From Kiritimatiellia bacterium (GTDB lineage Bacteria; Verrucomicrobiota; Kiritimatiellia; RFP12; UBA1067), in contig JAGCVN010000042.1 of assembly GCA_017962315.1 (NCBI GenBank), forward strand, positions 80,031 to 130,189: DNA of 50,159 nt. The letters are read 5' to 3'. Below are positions 27,391-35,734 of this stretch, one piece after another; positions within the stretch are counted from its first letter, which is position 1, and the number at the start of each line of letters is the position of its first letter. Made by a program: the position numbers and the translations under genes. The notes under the pieces are model-generated. The model was not told the DNA's origin and ran no database searches. It was given only the letters and a program-made list of their open reading frames with translations.

Positions 27391-28551
27391 TATTGTTCTG
27401 GACATAGATAATAGGTGTATAGTATACTATGCGGCATGAGACCACCAAAGCATCGTACGCCGATAAACCTGAAAGCGCTTCCACGCACGAAGCGGGAGGT
27501 GTTTCGCCAGCAGGCTTTCGCCGCATTCAAGGCTGGCAAGAAAGCGTACGCCGTGGCAAAGGCGCTCAATCTCAACGAGTCATGCGTGGGTGCATGGTAC
27601 GCCAAATTCAGGGGGGCGGGGGATTCCGCCGTGAAGGAACGCCGCAGAGGTCCCGCGCCAGAAACGAAGGCGTTTCTGACGGCGGAGGAAGTCCGGCTGT
27701 TGCTCAAGGCTGTGACGGGTACGACACCAGACCAGTTGATGCTCGACTTTGCGCTCTGGTCATCCCGTGCCGTGGCTGCATTTGTGGAGAAGAAGTTCAA
27801 AAAGCACATTTGCCGGCGGACGGCACGACGCTATCTCCAGCGACTCGGCTTCACCTACCAGTGCCCGATACGCCGGGCAAGGGAGCAGAACGCCGCCGCC
27901 GCCGACACCTGGCTGAACCAGACATATCCCCGGATAAAGGCGGATGCGGCAAGGATTTCCGCGAAGATACTCTGGGCGGACGAGGCGACGGTTCAGGTCG
28001 GCGGAATCAAGCCTCGGGGATATGCGCGGCGCGGACACCCACCAATCCTCAGGACAACGGGAAACCGTTCGGTGCGATGCAACACCATCTCGGCTGTCGG
28101 GAACAGGGGAGATCTGATGTTCATGACATTCGATGGAGGAATGAACGTGGACACCTTCAAGAAGTTCATCCTACAGGTGATCAAGGAGGTCGGAGAGCCG
28201 GTCACAATGATTGTGGACAACCTGAAAGTACATCACGCCAACTGTCTCACGGACTGGCTGAAGGAACGGGGGGAAGAGGATTCGTTCACACTCGAATACC
28301 TGCCGAGCTATTCCCCGAAGCTCAATCCGGACGAGTATCTCAACCGAGACATCAAGGCAGGGCTGGCAGAACGGTCGCTCCCGGCAGACTCCAAGGCCGT
28401 TACCGATGCCGTCGTGAAGCACCTGACTGGGCGCAAACGAGACCCGGAAAAGGTACGGAACCTGTTCAAGAAGGCCGAAGTCCGCTATGCAGCGGCAGAC
28501 GAGTTGACCGGGGGCTGAGAATTACACCAATTATCCCTGGCCAGTACAATA
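27391..28551 (+). mobile_element. IS630-family insertion sequence, apparently complete
   Basis: Terminal inverted repeats of about 29 bases bound the element: left TATTGTTCTGGACATAGATA (27391 on), right end on the minus strand TATTGTACTGGCCAGGGATA. Both then continue with an ATAATNGGTGTA-like stretch. The outer TA dinucleotides (27391-27392 and 28550-28551) fit the TA target of IS630/Tc1 elements. The single transposase gene inside is uninterrupted. Confidence 0.85.
27436..28518 (+). CDS. IS630-family transposase
   Basis: The start at ATG 27436 (MRPPKHRTPINLKALPRT) is preferred to an ATG at 27415 that lies within the terminal repeat. The 360-residue product has an N-terminal helix-turn-helix (AFAAFKAGKKAYAVAKALNL, ESCVGAWYAKFR) and an RNase-H-like DDE domain. 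The acidic residues lie in ILWADEATVQV, MIVDNLKVHHA and YSPKLNPDEYLN. The spacing between the second and third is typical of IS630 (about 34-35). It catalyses cut-and-paste movement to TA sites. No frameshift or internal stop is seen, so it may be active. Confidence 0.93.
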   Translation: MRPPKHRTPINLKALPRTKREVFRQQAFAAFKAGKKAYAVAKALNLNESCVGAWYAKFRGAGDSAVKERRRGPAPETKAFLTAEEVRLLLKAVTGTTPDQLMLDFALWSSRAVAAFVEKKFKKHICRRTARRYLQRLGFTYQCPIRRAREQNAAAADTWLNQTYPRIKADAARISAKILWADEATVQVGGIKPRGYARRGHPPILRTTGNRSVRCNTISAVGNRGDLMFMTFDGGMNVDTFKKFILQVIKEVGEPVTMIVDNLKVHHANCLTDWLKERGEEDSFTLEYLPSYSPKLNPDEYLNRDIKAGLAERSLPADSKAVTDAVVKHLTGRKRDPEKVRNLFKKAEVRYAAADELTGG

Positions 28552-28687
28552 GTATGCCACATTCCCCTGCCGAGCGCAAGCGGGGATTTTGGGAATTGAA
28601 GTCTTGCGTGTGGGGGCGCGGGAGTGGCGAGAGACGCGAGCGGAGACAAGCCCGTCGCCCGTGCAGCGCGCGGGGATGTGTCCAGTT

Positions 28688-29683
28688 TCAGGGGCAGGCG
28701 AGGCGACGGATCATTTCCAGAACGATTTTCGCGGTCGTGTACAAGCTCTCGGCGGAAAGTTTGTCGAAGGTGTCCGCCTCGGTATGCCAGTAGTCGTTCT
28801 CGCCCGGTGTGCTCCCGTATTCAAAATCAATCAGATCCACCGCCGGAAATCCAGCCTCGAAAAAGACGTGGTGATCGTCATAGACGTAACCGTCGAACAG
28901 CCCGATCTTGTCGCGGACGCCGGCCGCCTCCGCCGCTTCAAGGGAAAGAAGCCGCAACGCCCCCGTTCCGTTGCGGGGAATCGTCAGCCGCAAATCGGCG
29001 TCGCCCACCATGTCCATCAGGATGACCGCCCGTACCTTTTTTTTCTTTCCCTCCAGCTGTTTTGCAAGCCGTCTGCTGCCGTGGAATCCGTCGGAAGGCC
29101 CATAGTAGGACATACACTCCTCCCCGTCCATGAACCCGAAGAGCAGGTTCACATCGCGTAACGGGCGGCTGCGGAACCAGACGGCAAGCTCCAAGAGAAG
29201 CCCGGTGGAGGAAGCCCCGTCGTTCGCCCCCTCGAAACGCGGGCCGATGCCGGATTTCGTGTCGAAATGCGAAAGCAGGACGATCCAGTTGTCCGACGGT
29301 TCGCGGGCGGGCACGGTAGCGAGTACGTTCCGGAAGGCGCACGCACCGTGCGGCGCGGCATTCGTGAACGTATCGACGGTGCAGACGGACGCGGCGGCGG
29401 GGGAAAAACAGGCCGCGAAGTCCGAACCTTCAAACCCGTCCGCCGCGAGGGAGGCGGCAAGCCAGCGAGCGGCCTTTCCGCCGCCCGGCGTCCCCGCGTC
29501 GCGGGGCGTGCAGTCGCGGATGAAATCCGCCGTCCGCATAAGCGCATTGGAGGCATTCGCGGCGGGGAAGTTGGTGACGGCGGGAAGCGAGGGATCCGGT
29601 GTTTTCTCCGGATGGGCGCGGTTTCCGCAACCCGCCGCAACGAGCACGGCGGCGAGGGCGAGGCAAACGGGAACGGCATTCAT
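28688..29683 (-). CDS. M28-family metallopeptidase-like lipoprotein (glutaminyl cyclase-like)
   Basis: I use ATG 29683, giving a lipoprotein signal (MNAVPVCLALAAVLVAAGC, lipobox VAAGC); the longer frame back to 29827 lies inside the upstream gene. The 331-residue protein shows the co-catalytic zinc site elements of M28: LLSHFDTK, GANDGASSTG (Asp bridging residue), FMDGEE (catalytic and ligand Glu), DMVGDAD and a final WHTEADTFDKL His. The same fold includes aminopeptidases and glutaminyl cyclases; which activity applies is unclear. It should be anchored in the envelope. Its ATG overlaps the stop of the preceding gene (ATGA), placing it last in the mutS operon. Confidence 0.88.
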   Translation of the reverse strand: MNAVPVCLALAAVLVAAGCGNRAHPEKTPDPSLPAVTNFPAANASNALMRTADFIRDCTPRDAGTPGGGKAARWLAASLAADGFEGSDFAACFSPAAASVCTVDTFTNAAPHGACAFRNVLATVPAREPSDNWIVLLSHFDTKSGIGPRFEGANDGASSTGLLLELAVWFRSRPLRDVNLLFGFMDGEECMSYYGPSDGFHGSRRLAKQLEGKKKKVRAVILMDMVGDADLRLTIPRNGTGALRLLSLEAAEAAGVRDKIGLFDGYVYDDHHVFFEAGFPAVDLIDFEYGSTPGENDYWHTEADTFDKLSAESLYTTAKIVLEMIRRLACP

Positions 29684-30561
29684 GGCACAGGGGCTTTCTT
29701 GGGAAGGAGGCGATATTCGCCGCTCCACCATTCGTGGCGGGGACGGGCGCGTTTCGGGACGAACAAGAGGAAGAACCGGCAGAGGGTGCGACGCAACGAG
29801 CCGCTGGTGAAACGTTTCAATGCGCACGATTCGCGGGCGTCGCTCCGGAAGCGGGGTTTCACGCCGAACGAAAGGCAGAGCGATTCATAACTGCCCTTGA
29901 AATCGATCTGACCGCGTTCCGCTTTCGGAAGGTGGAAAAGCAAATCCATCTTGATGGCACGGTAGATCAAAAAGGAAAGGCGGACGCCGCCGCGCCTCGC
30001 GTATTCAAGGTCGAAAAAGTGAAGCCCGCCTTTCGCTTCGGCCACGGCATTGCGCGGCAGGGCATCGACCATCCCGGCGGGGAGGCGCCCCTTTTTGTCG
30101 AGCGGGTACTGCGTGACGAGCGCCTTGAAGAACGATTCCAACCGCACCATCGCCTCGCTCCACGCACCCCCCTGTACATCCGCCGCCATCGCGACATCGG
30201 CGGCAATGCCGGGAAGGAGCGGTTCTGGATCTAGCGCGAGCTGGCGGAAGGGACAGAACGGCGAACGGAGGGCGCGGTGCAGCACGCGCTTTTCCACGCG
30301 CCACACGCCGTCTACGTTGGAGAACACGGTCTGGACGTTGTCGCGCTTCGCGGGGTAGAACATCCAAGCGAATTCCCCGTCGAAGTTCCTCCGCGTGAAC
30401 TGCACGTGGAGCGGCTTCCCCGAGGGGAACTCGTAGCGGGGCAGTTCCGATAGCGGCACGGGCGAAAGCTTCGCCGCGAGGTCGGGAAGCTCGTTCACGA
30501 ACCGTTCGCTCAGAACGCGCAGGAGGCGGCCGGCGGGATTGAAGAACCCGTAGAATTTCAC
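29680..30561 (-). CDS. Unknown protein with FDLEY motif, in mutS operon
   Basis: Translation probably begins at GTG 30561, which overlaps the stop of the previous gene (GTGA); the frame open to 30846 is an overlap artefact. The 293-residue protein has no signal peptide or membrane helix. A region with LPAGMVDALPRNAVAEAKGG and HFFDLEYARRGGVRL recalls a segment found beside methyltransferase or kinase domains in polysaccharide-assembly proteins. There an LPPGxxDxxPxN stretch precedes an FDxEW motif. That likeness is by eye and weak. It is coupled to the nucleotidyltransferase-like gene before it and to the lipoprotein peptidase after it. I infer that the two unknown genes form one functional unit. 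Confidence 0.7.
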   Translation of the reverse strand: MKFYGFFNPAGRLLRVLSERFVNELPDLAAKLSPVPLSELPRYEFPSGKPLHVQFTRRNFDGEFAWMFYPAKRDNVQTVFSNVDGVWRVEKRVLHRALRSPFCPFRQLALDPEPLLPGIAADVAMAADVQGGAWSEAMVRLESFFKALVTQYPLDKKGRLPAGMVDALPRNAVAEAKGGLHFFDLEYARRGGVRLSFLIYRAIKMDLLFHLPKAERGQIDFKGSYESLCLSFGVKPRFRSDARESCALKRFTSGSLRRTLCRFFLLFVPKRARPRHEWWSGEYRLLPKKAPVP

Positions 30562-31784
30562 GTCTCGATCTCCTTGACCTGGCCGACGCAGATGTCGATC
30601 TTGAAAAGGCCGCCGATCCGGAACTGGAGCCGGAAGAGGTTCGGTAGTCCCGTCCCGGTGAAGAGGTGGAGCCGCAGCTTGCTGAACGAAAGCGCGAAGG
30701 AGACGACGTGCGCGAACGAGCGCGGCAACGTCTTCAACGGCGGCGACGGCAGAAGGTTCGCTTCGTTGAACGCGACTTTCGGGTCGAGCGGCCGGCAGTA
30801 GGCATAACCCTTCCCCGCAAGCCATGCGGCTAACGCTTCTTTCCACTGTTCCCGGACAAGGCCGTTCCGTCCGAAAAACGAGGCGTAATCCGGTGAGACT
30901 TCCTTCTTGTGCAGGAGCGCGTGGTAGAGCAGCGAGTACACCTGGTCTTCCCTGCCGGGGACGCGGAGTTTCGTTTTCGCCCCGTCAACCTCTCTCCACT
31001 CCGCCCGGGCGAGGATGTCCGCCGCGAAAGGCGGGTCGTAGTAGCCGTCGCCAGGCTCGCGCAGGTCGAACTTCAACACCTTCCCTCCGACCTTCAGGGC
31101 ATAGGCGGTACGGTGGGGCTTAGGCGACATCCGCGTCGCACCGGTGATGGCTGCGAAGGTGTCCACCCCCGCGACCAGCATATCGATGTCCGGATGGTCG
31201 CCCGCCGCCATCTCCTCGAATGTCCCCGAGTTGCGCAACACCACGTAGTCCATGCACTCGTTGAGGACCGTGAAGACCTGTTCCAGCGAGTTCCATCCGA
31301 GGTGGCGCGGCTGCTCGCTGACGAGCCGCACCAGCGCGCCGTCCGCCTTCTCCTCCGCTAGCCAGTCGGCGAGCGTCCGCCCCGTCAAAAGGCAGAAGTT
31401 GTGGCGCGTCTCTGCGAGCGTGACGGAGGAATGGACGCGGTCCTTGCTTTTGAGCAGTTTGCGGTACCGCTTCTTCGCGTCGTACACGTTGACATCCACT
31501 TCCTGCTCGACGCCGCCGAGGCTTTTGCGCCGATCGAAACGCGGATGTTCGTCTTCCACCAAAATCACCAGGAAACTCCCTGTCCCGTCACGGTTCGCCT
31601 TCGCCCGCCAAATGGAAGAGGTGTGCCCGTAAAACGCCTCCAGATGTTCGATGAATTCGCGTTGCGGCCACGTCACCTCAAAACGCTTGAGCACAGTGAA
31701 ATGTGCGCGGATGTCCGCGAGGATTTCCTCCTCGTGACCGCGCGCCTCCTCCCACAGCAGGTAAAGGAATATCTGTCGCTCCAT
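30558..31784 (-). CDS. Nucleotidyltransferase-like protein of unknown function
   Basis: The 408-residue protein starts with a region (MERQIFLYLLWEEARGHEEE) that is not assignable. At about residues 195-220 it has YVVLRNSGTF followed by HPDIDMLVAG. This is the LRN...DIDxLV pattern of nucleotidyltransferase-fold proteins found in surface-polysaccharide clusters; the two Asp would bind metal. The distal part has Arg/Lys-rich and aromatic stretches (LFRLQFRIGGLFKIDI). It has no signal peptide. It lies 21 bases after mutS and overlaps the next gene by four bases (GTGA). It could modify a glycan or lipid carrier; a link to mismatch repair is not implied by the sequence. Substrate unknown. Confidence 0.72.
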   Translation of the reverse strand: MERQIFLYLLWEEARGHEEEILADIRAHFTVLKRFEVTWPQREFIEHLEAFYGHTSSIWRAKANRDGTGSFLVILVEDEHPRFDRRKSLGGVEQEVDVNVYDAKKRYRKLLKSKDRVHSSVTLAETRHNFCLLTGRTLADWLAEEKADGALVRLVSEQPRHLGWNSLEQVFTVLNECMDYVVLRNSGTFEEMAAGDHPDIDMLVAGVDTFAAITGATRMSPKPHRTAYALKVGGKVLKFDLREPGDGYYDPPFAADILARAEWREVDGAKTKLRVPGREDQVYSLLYHALLHKKEVSPDYASFFGRNGLVREQWKEALAAWLAGKGYAYCRPLDPKVAFNEANLLPSPPLKTLPRSFAHVVSFALSFSKLRLHLFTGTGLPNLFRLQFRIGGLFKIDICVGQVKEIET

Positions 31785-31805
31785 GTGAACCCCCTCTTCG
31801 GACGG

Positions 31806-34307
31806 TTAAAACAACGTCATCTGCCCCGGCGCGTCCACCTGTTTCCGCCGGGCGGTCCGGGCGAGTTTCGGGAGCCCGCCTTCGACCTCGCCCTCCTCCA
31901 GGTTGTGCAGGATTTCCTTCGACCTCGCGATCACCTCCGCCGGCATCCCGGCAAGCCGCGCCACCTGAATACCGTAACTCTTGTCGGCGCAACCCGGCGC
32001 GATCCGTCGAAGGAAAACCACGGTGTCGCCCCGCTCGCGCACCTGCACGGTGTAGTTCTTCACCCCGCCGAGGGTGAGCGAAAGGTCGGTCAGTTCGTGG
32101 TAGTGCGTCGCAAAGAGCGTCTTCGCCTTGACGCGCGCGGTGTTGTGCAGATACTCGGCGACCGCCCACGCGATGCTGATGCCGTCGAACGTGCTGGTGC
32201 CCCGCCCGATCTCGTCCAGGACGATAAGGCTCTTCTCCGTGGCGTTGTTGAGAATGTTCGCCGTCTCCTGCATTTCGACCATGAACGTGCTGCGCCCCTT
32301 GGCGAGGTCGTCCCCTGCCCCGACGCGGGTGAAGACGCGGTCGAGCAGCGGGACTTCCGCCGCCTTCGCGGGAACGAACGAGCCTACGTGCGCCATGATC
32401 GCGATCAGCGCGACCTGCCGGATGTAGGTGGACTTGCCCGCCATGTTCGGCCCGGTGATCAGGGCAATCTGGTTCATGCCACAATCGAGCAGCGTGTCGT
32501 TCGGCACGAACGGTTCGGCGTCTGGCAGCTGTTCAATCACTGGATGGCGCCCGTCGACAATCCGCAGCGTGTCGCCTTCCGTCATCACCGGACGGGCGTA
32601 GCCGAGGGCGAGCGCGCGATCCGCGAAGGAAAGCAGGATGTCAAGGCGGGCTACGGCGTCCGCCGTCTCCTGGATCTCGGCGGTACGGGCGGAGATCTCG
32701 CGGCGGACGGCGCAGAAAAGCTCATACTCCATGGCCATCGATTTTTCCTGCGCACCGAAGATCTTCTGTTCGTACTCTTTCAGTTCCGGCGTGACGAAGC
32801 GTTCGGCATTGACAAGCGTCTGGCGGCGTTCGTATTCGGGCGGGACGAGCGAGACCTGTCCTTTGGAAATCTCGATGTAGAACCCGAAGACCTTGTTGTG
32901 GCGGACCTTGAGGTTTTTGATGCCGGTGCGTTCCTGTTCGTTCGCCTGATACTGGGCGAGCCATTCGTGCCCCTGCGTGGCAAGTGCGCGCAATTCGTCC
33001 AATTCTGCATTGTAACCAGGCCGGATGATCCCCCCCTCTTTCAACCCCGTCGCGGGTTCGTCGTCAATCGCCGTCTGGATGAGGCGGACAAGATCTGGAA
33101 GCGCATGGAGCCCGCCCGCGATTTCGGCAAGGAGCGGGCCTCCCGCCGCCGTGGCGGCGAGTTCGTCGCGCAGAAAAGGGACGGGTAGAAGCGAGGCGGC
33201 AAGTGCGCGGGCTTCGCGGGCGTTCCCGCGTTCGGTACCGAGCCGGGCGATCAACCGTTCAAGGTCGCGGACCGCGCCGAGCTTTTCTCGGAGGGAAGAG
33301 AGCGTCAGGCGTTCCCTTACAAAAAAATCAACGGCGTCATGGCGCGCACAGATTTCCTCGCGGCGCCGGGACGGCCGGACGAGCCACTGCCGCAGAAGCC
33401 TTGCCCCCATCGGCGACCGGGTATTGTCCAGCACGCCGAACAACGAATGGGAAACGTCGCCTCCCCGTTTGGGCAGAAGCTCCAGGTGCGAACAGGTCGT
33501 CTCGTCCAGCACCAGACAGTCGTCGCCGCGCCCGACCTTCAGGCTCTTGACATGGGCGACGACATGGCGGAGCGTATCGTGTACATGCTGCAGCAGTGCG
33601 CCGGCGGGACAGACCAACAGCGCGTCACCCTCGCATCCGTAGCCTTCAAGCGAATGGACCTGAAAGTGGCGGAGCAGCGTGTCGCGGGCGCAGTCGTAAC
33701 CGAACATCCAGTCGTCAATGTTCGTGACCGTTCCCGCCGCGCCGGAGGCGATGACGTCGCGGACACGCGGATCTTGCGCGGACTCCTTCCCCGCCAGGCA
33801 CTCGCTCGGCGCGTACTGGCGGAGGAGTTCCACAAGCCGACGGACATCCTCCGTCTTCTCGGCGATGAACGTCCCCGTCGAGAGATCCAGGAGCGCCAGC
33901 CCCATTCCCTGTTTCCCGGCGTAGACGGAGGCGAGGTAGTTGTTGCGCGCCGCGTCGAGAATATTGTCCTCGGTCACGGTACCCGGCGTGACGATACGGG
34001 TGATTTCGCGGCGGACGATTCCCTTTGCGAGGGAGGGGTCCTCCATCTGCTCGCAAATGGCGGCCTTCTTCCCGGCGCGGATGAACTTGGCGAGATAGGA
34101 ATCGATCGCGTGGTAGGGCACGCCGCACATCGGATAATTCTGACGCCGGGTCAAGACCAGCCCAAGAATCGGGGCTGCAACCACCGCGTCATCAAAAAAC
34201 ATCTCATAAAAATCCCCGAGCCGGAACATCAGAATCACGTCGGGCGGCAATTCCTGCTTGATGCGCCGGTACTGGCGCATCATCGGGGTCAGTTCTTCGT
34301 CAGCCAT
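31806..34307 (-). CDS. mutS: DNA mismatch repair protein MutS
   Basis: The 833-residue protein is a full MutS1. The mismatch-reading GDFYEMF (Phe-x-Glu) is at about residues 31-37. The connector and lever domains follow, then the clamp with FGFYIEISKGQ, and the ABC-type ATPase. Walker A is TGPNMAGKSTYIRQ near residue 615, Walker B is LIVLDEIGRGTSTFDG near 700, and FATHYHELTDL is present. The C-terminus ends in QMTLF, a beta-clamp-binding type motif. It binds mismatches and recruits MutL. AGAGGA lies five bases before the ATG. It leads a four-gene operon whose other members are not repair genes. Confidence 0.97.
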   Translation of the reverse strand: MADEELTPMMRQYRRIKQELPPDVILMFRLGDFYEMFFDDAVVAAPILGLVLTRRQNYPMCGVPYHAIDSYLAKFIRAGKKAAICEQMEDPSLAKGIVRREITRIVTPGTVTEDNILDAARNNYLASVYAGKQGMGLALLDLSTGTFIAEKTEDVRRLVELLRQYAPSECLAGKESAQDPRVRDVIASGAAGTVTNIDDWMFGYDCARDTLLRHFQVHSLEGYGCEGDALLVCPAGALLQHVHDTLRHVVAHVKSLKVGRGDDCLVLDETTCSHLELLPKRGGDVSHSLFGVLDNTRSPMGARLLRQWLVRPSRRREEICARHDAVDFFVRERLTLSSLREKLGAVRDLERLIARLGTERGNAREARALAASLLPVPFLRDELAATAAGGPLLAEIAGGLHALPDLVRLIQTAIDDEPATGLKEGGIIRPGYNAELDELRALATQGHEWLAQYQANEQERTGIKNLKVRHNKVFGFYIEISKGQVSLVPPEYERRQTLVNAERFVTPELKEYEQKIFGAQEKSMAMEYELFCAVRREISARTAEIQETADAVARLDILLSFADRALALGYARPVMTEGDTLRIVDGRHPVIEQLPDAEPFVPNDTLLDCGMNQIALITGPNMAGKSTYIRQVALIAIMAHVGSFVPAKAAEVPLLDRVFTRVGAGDDLAKGRSTFMVEMQETANILNNATEKSLIVLDEIGRGTSTFDGISIAWAVAEYLHNTARVKAKTLFATHYHELTDLSLTLGGVKNYTVQVRERGDTVVFLRRIAPGCADKSYGIQVARLAGMPAEVIARSKEILHNLEEGEVEGGLPKLARTARRKQVDAPGQMTLF

Positions 34308-34334
34308 GACATCCTCTCAAAAACGGTTGCCCCT

Positions 34335-34363
34335 AGTGTACTAAAATGAAGTTGCGGGGTCTA
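34335..34363 (-). promoter_or_regulatory. Possible promoter of mutS operon
   Basis: On the minus strand TAGACC, a 17-base spacer and TACACT lie 28 bases before the mutS ATG. Both boxes are imperfect. Confidence 0.4.
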
Positions 34364-34484
34364 TAAGAATGTTTTGCGACCTTTTCGGGCGCGACGGTAT
34401 GTCGTCCGTTCTGTCACGCGACACGCGGTACACCGCGGGAGGGGCTGCGGGGACGCTGCTCCTCCCCTCTTTGTGTTCGCCGTC

Positions 34485-34512
34485 CTGGGAGGGGTAACGT
34501 CCCCGTTGTCCT
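34485..34512 (+). repeat. GC-rich repeat fragment
   Basis: TGGGAGGGGTAACGTCCCC and the following GTTGTCCTTT stretch resemble the sequence that ends the HAD gene at 25539-25567. It directly abuts the 270-bp repeat, as GC-rich copy 1 does at 9100. The bases from 34364 to here show no gene. Confidence 0.5.
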
Positions 34513-34513
34513 T

Positions 34514-34785
34514 TCTCTGCGCCTTGCCATAAGTTCGATTGGCGACAACCGAAACAACTTCTAAAGACAACATCCTTCTTTCGCCGCGCAACAGCGCGGC
34601 GTTATCATAACCGCGCATGGTTGTGCGCGGAAGAACCAAACGTTGTTTTTAAGTTGTCCATGTTGTTTTCAGAAACTTACTCTCATGTACATTCCCGTGC
34701 AAAGCGCGGACGGGGTGCTTACCTATAAACTGCCATTTATCCCCATGAATGCTCCCGCGCGCGGCGCGGTCGGTCCGCTCTGCGT
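34514..34785 (-). repeat. Dispersed intergenic repeat, copy 2 (about 270 bp)
   Basis: This is the inverted partner of 8830-9098. The 8-bp stem with AACA loop (34582-34601, plus-strand reading) is exactly conserved. An extra A in the run after ATGGACAACTT shifts the frame relative to copy 1, and GGTTATGATAACG replaces GGTTATGAAAACG. It fills the gap between the rsmA end and the mutS promoter. No gene is seen in the rest of that gap (34786-34861). Confidence 0.85.
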
Positions 34786-34861
34786 GAGGTTTTCAAACGA
34801 GTTTTTAGGTTAAATGGCCGGTGTCCGAGGCCGGAAACCACGCAAACCGATACCTATCTGC

Positions 34862-35728
34862 CTACCGGCAAGCCGCGATCTGTTTCGCCAAGGCGAGCCA
34901 TTGGGCGTTGGAAAGTTCTTCGGCGCGGGCGGAAGGAGGGATGCCGACGGCGGCAAGCGCGTCCAATGCACCGGGAAATTGGGGTTGTTTGCGTAGGAAG
35001 CCGCCCAACTGCTTACGCCGATGCATGAATGCGGCTTTGGTAAGCATATAGAAAAGATTCCGCTCAGCGGGCGTGAGTGCACAGGGATGGCGGTCAAGCC
35101 GCACAACACTCGACCCCACCTCCGGCTTGGGCCAGAAACTGGCGGGCGAAACCTCGCAGACAATCCGCACGTCGAAATCGAGTTGCAACCAGACCCCCGC
35201 CTGGCCACGCGGCTTCTCGCCTTCGAGGGCGGCGAAACGTTGGGCCACCTCGGTTTGCACCAACACCGTCAACACGGGGGGGGCTGCAAGATTGCGCGCG
35301 ATGTCGAGCAGGATGCGAGTACCGACTGAATACGGGAGGTTGGAGACACAGGCGGAAAACGGGCGCGAAGCGAACAAGGCATCCCAGTCCGTCTTCAAGG
35401 CATCCGCAGCCACCAGCGTCAGGGAACCGGGAGCGGCGACGCCGCGCGCGGCAAGTTCCGCTTCGACATTTGTGCGAAGACGGTCTGCCAGGCGCGTGTC
35501 TTTTTCAATGGCATGGACATGGACGCCACGCGCCAACAGGCACTCCGTCAGGACACCCAGTCCGGGCCCGATTTCCAACACCATATCGCCGGCGTTGACG
35601 CCGGAGGCATCGACGATCCCCCCGAGCGCGTCCACGTTGACCAGGAAATTCTGGCCGAGCGCGCGGTTCGGATGGAATCCGTTGGCGAGGCACCAGGCTT
35701 TGACCTGTTCGGGCGAGGCGACATCCAT
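34862..35728 (-). CDS. rsmA: 16S rRNA dimethyladenosine transferase
   Basis: The 288-residue protein carries the KsgA/RsmA motifs: ALGQNFLVN (motif X), VLEIGPGLGVLTECLL (S-adenosylmethionine loop), HAIEKD, ADALK and the catalytic NLPYSVGT. The C-terminal helical domain has MLTKAAFMHRRKQL, matching the RNA-binding FxxRRK element. It dimethylates two adenines in helix 45 of 16S rRNA. The start is six bases after the SurA-type gene and it is last in the ilvE operon. Next is the intergenic repeat; no clear terminator was found. Confidence 0.96.
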   Translation of the reverse strand: MDVASPEQVKAWCLANGFHPNRALGQNFLVNVDALGGIVDASGVNAGDMVLEIGPGLGVLTECLLARGVHVHAIEKDTRLADRLRTNVEAELAARGVAAPGSLTLVAADALKTDWDALFASRPFSACVSNLPYSVGTRILLDIARNLAAPPVLTVLVQTEVAQRFAALEGEKPRGQAGVWLQLDFDVRIVCEVSPASFWPKPEVGSSVVRLDRHPCALTPAERNLFYMLTKAAFMHRRKQLGGFLRKQPQFPGALDALAAVGIPPSARAEELSNAQWLALAKQIAACR

Positions 35729-35734
35729 CGCGGT

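Noticed and set aside
31401..33188. Plus-strand frame of 595 codons opposite mutS and its neighbour
   Set aside because: It spans two genes on the other strand and has shadow-type composition.
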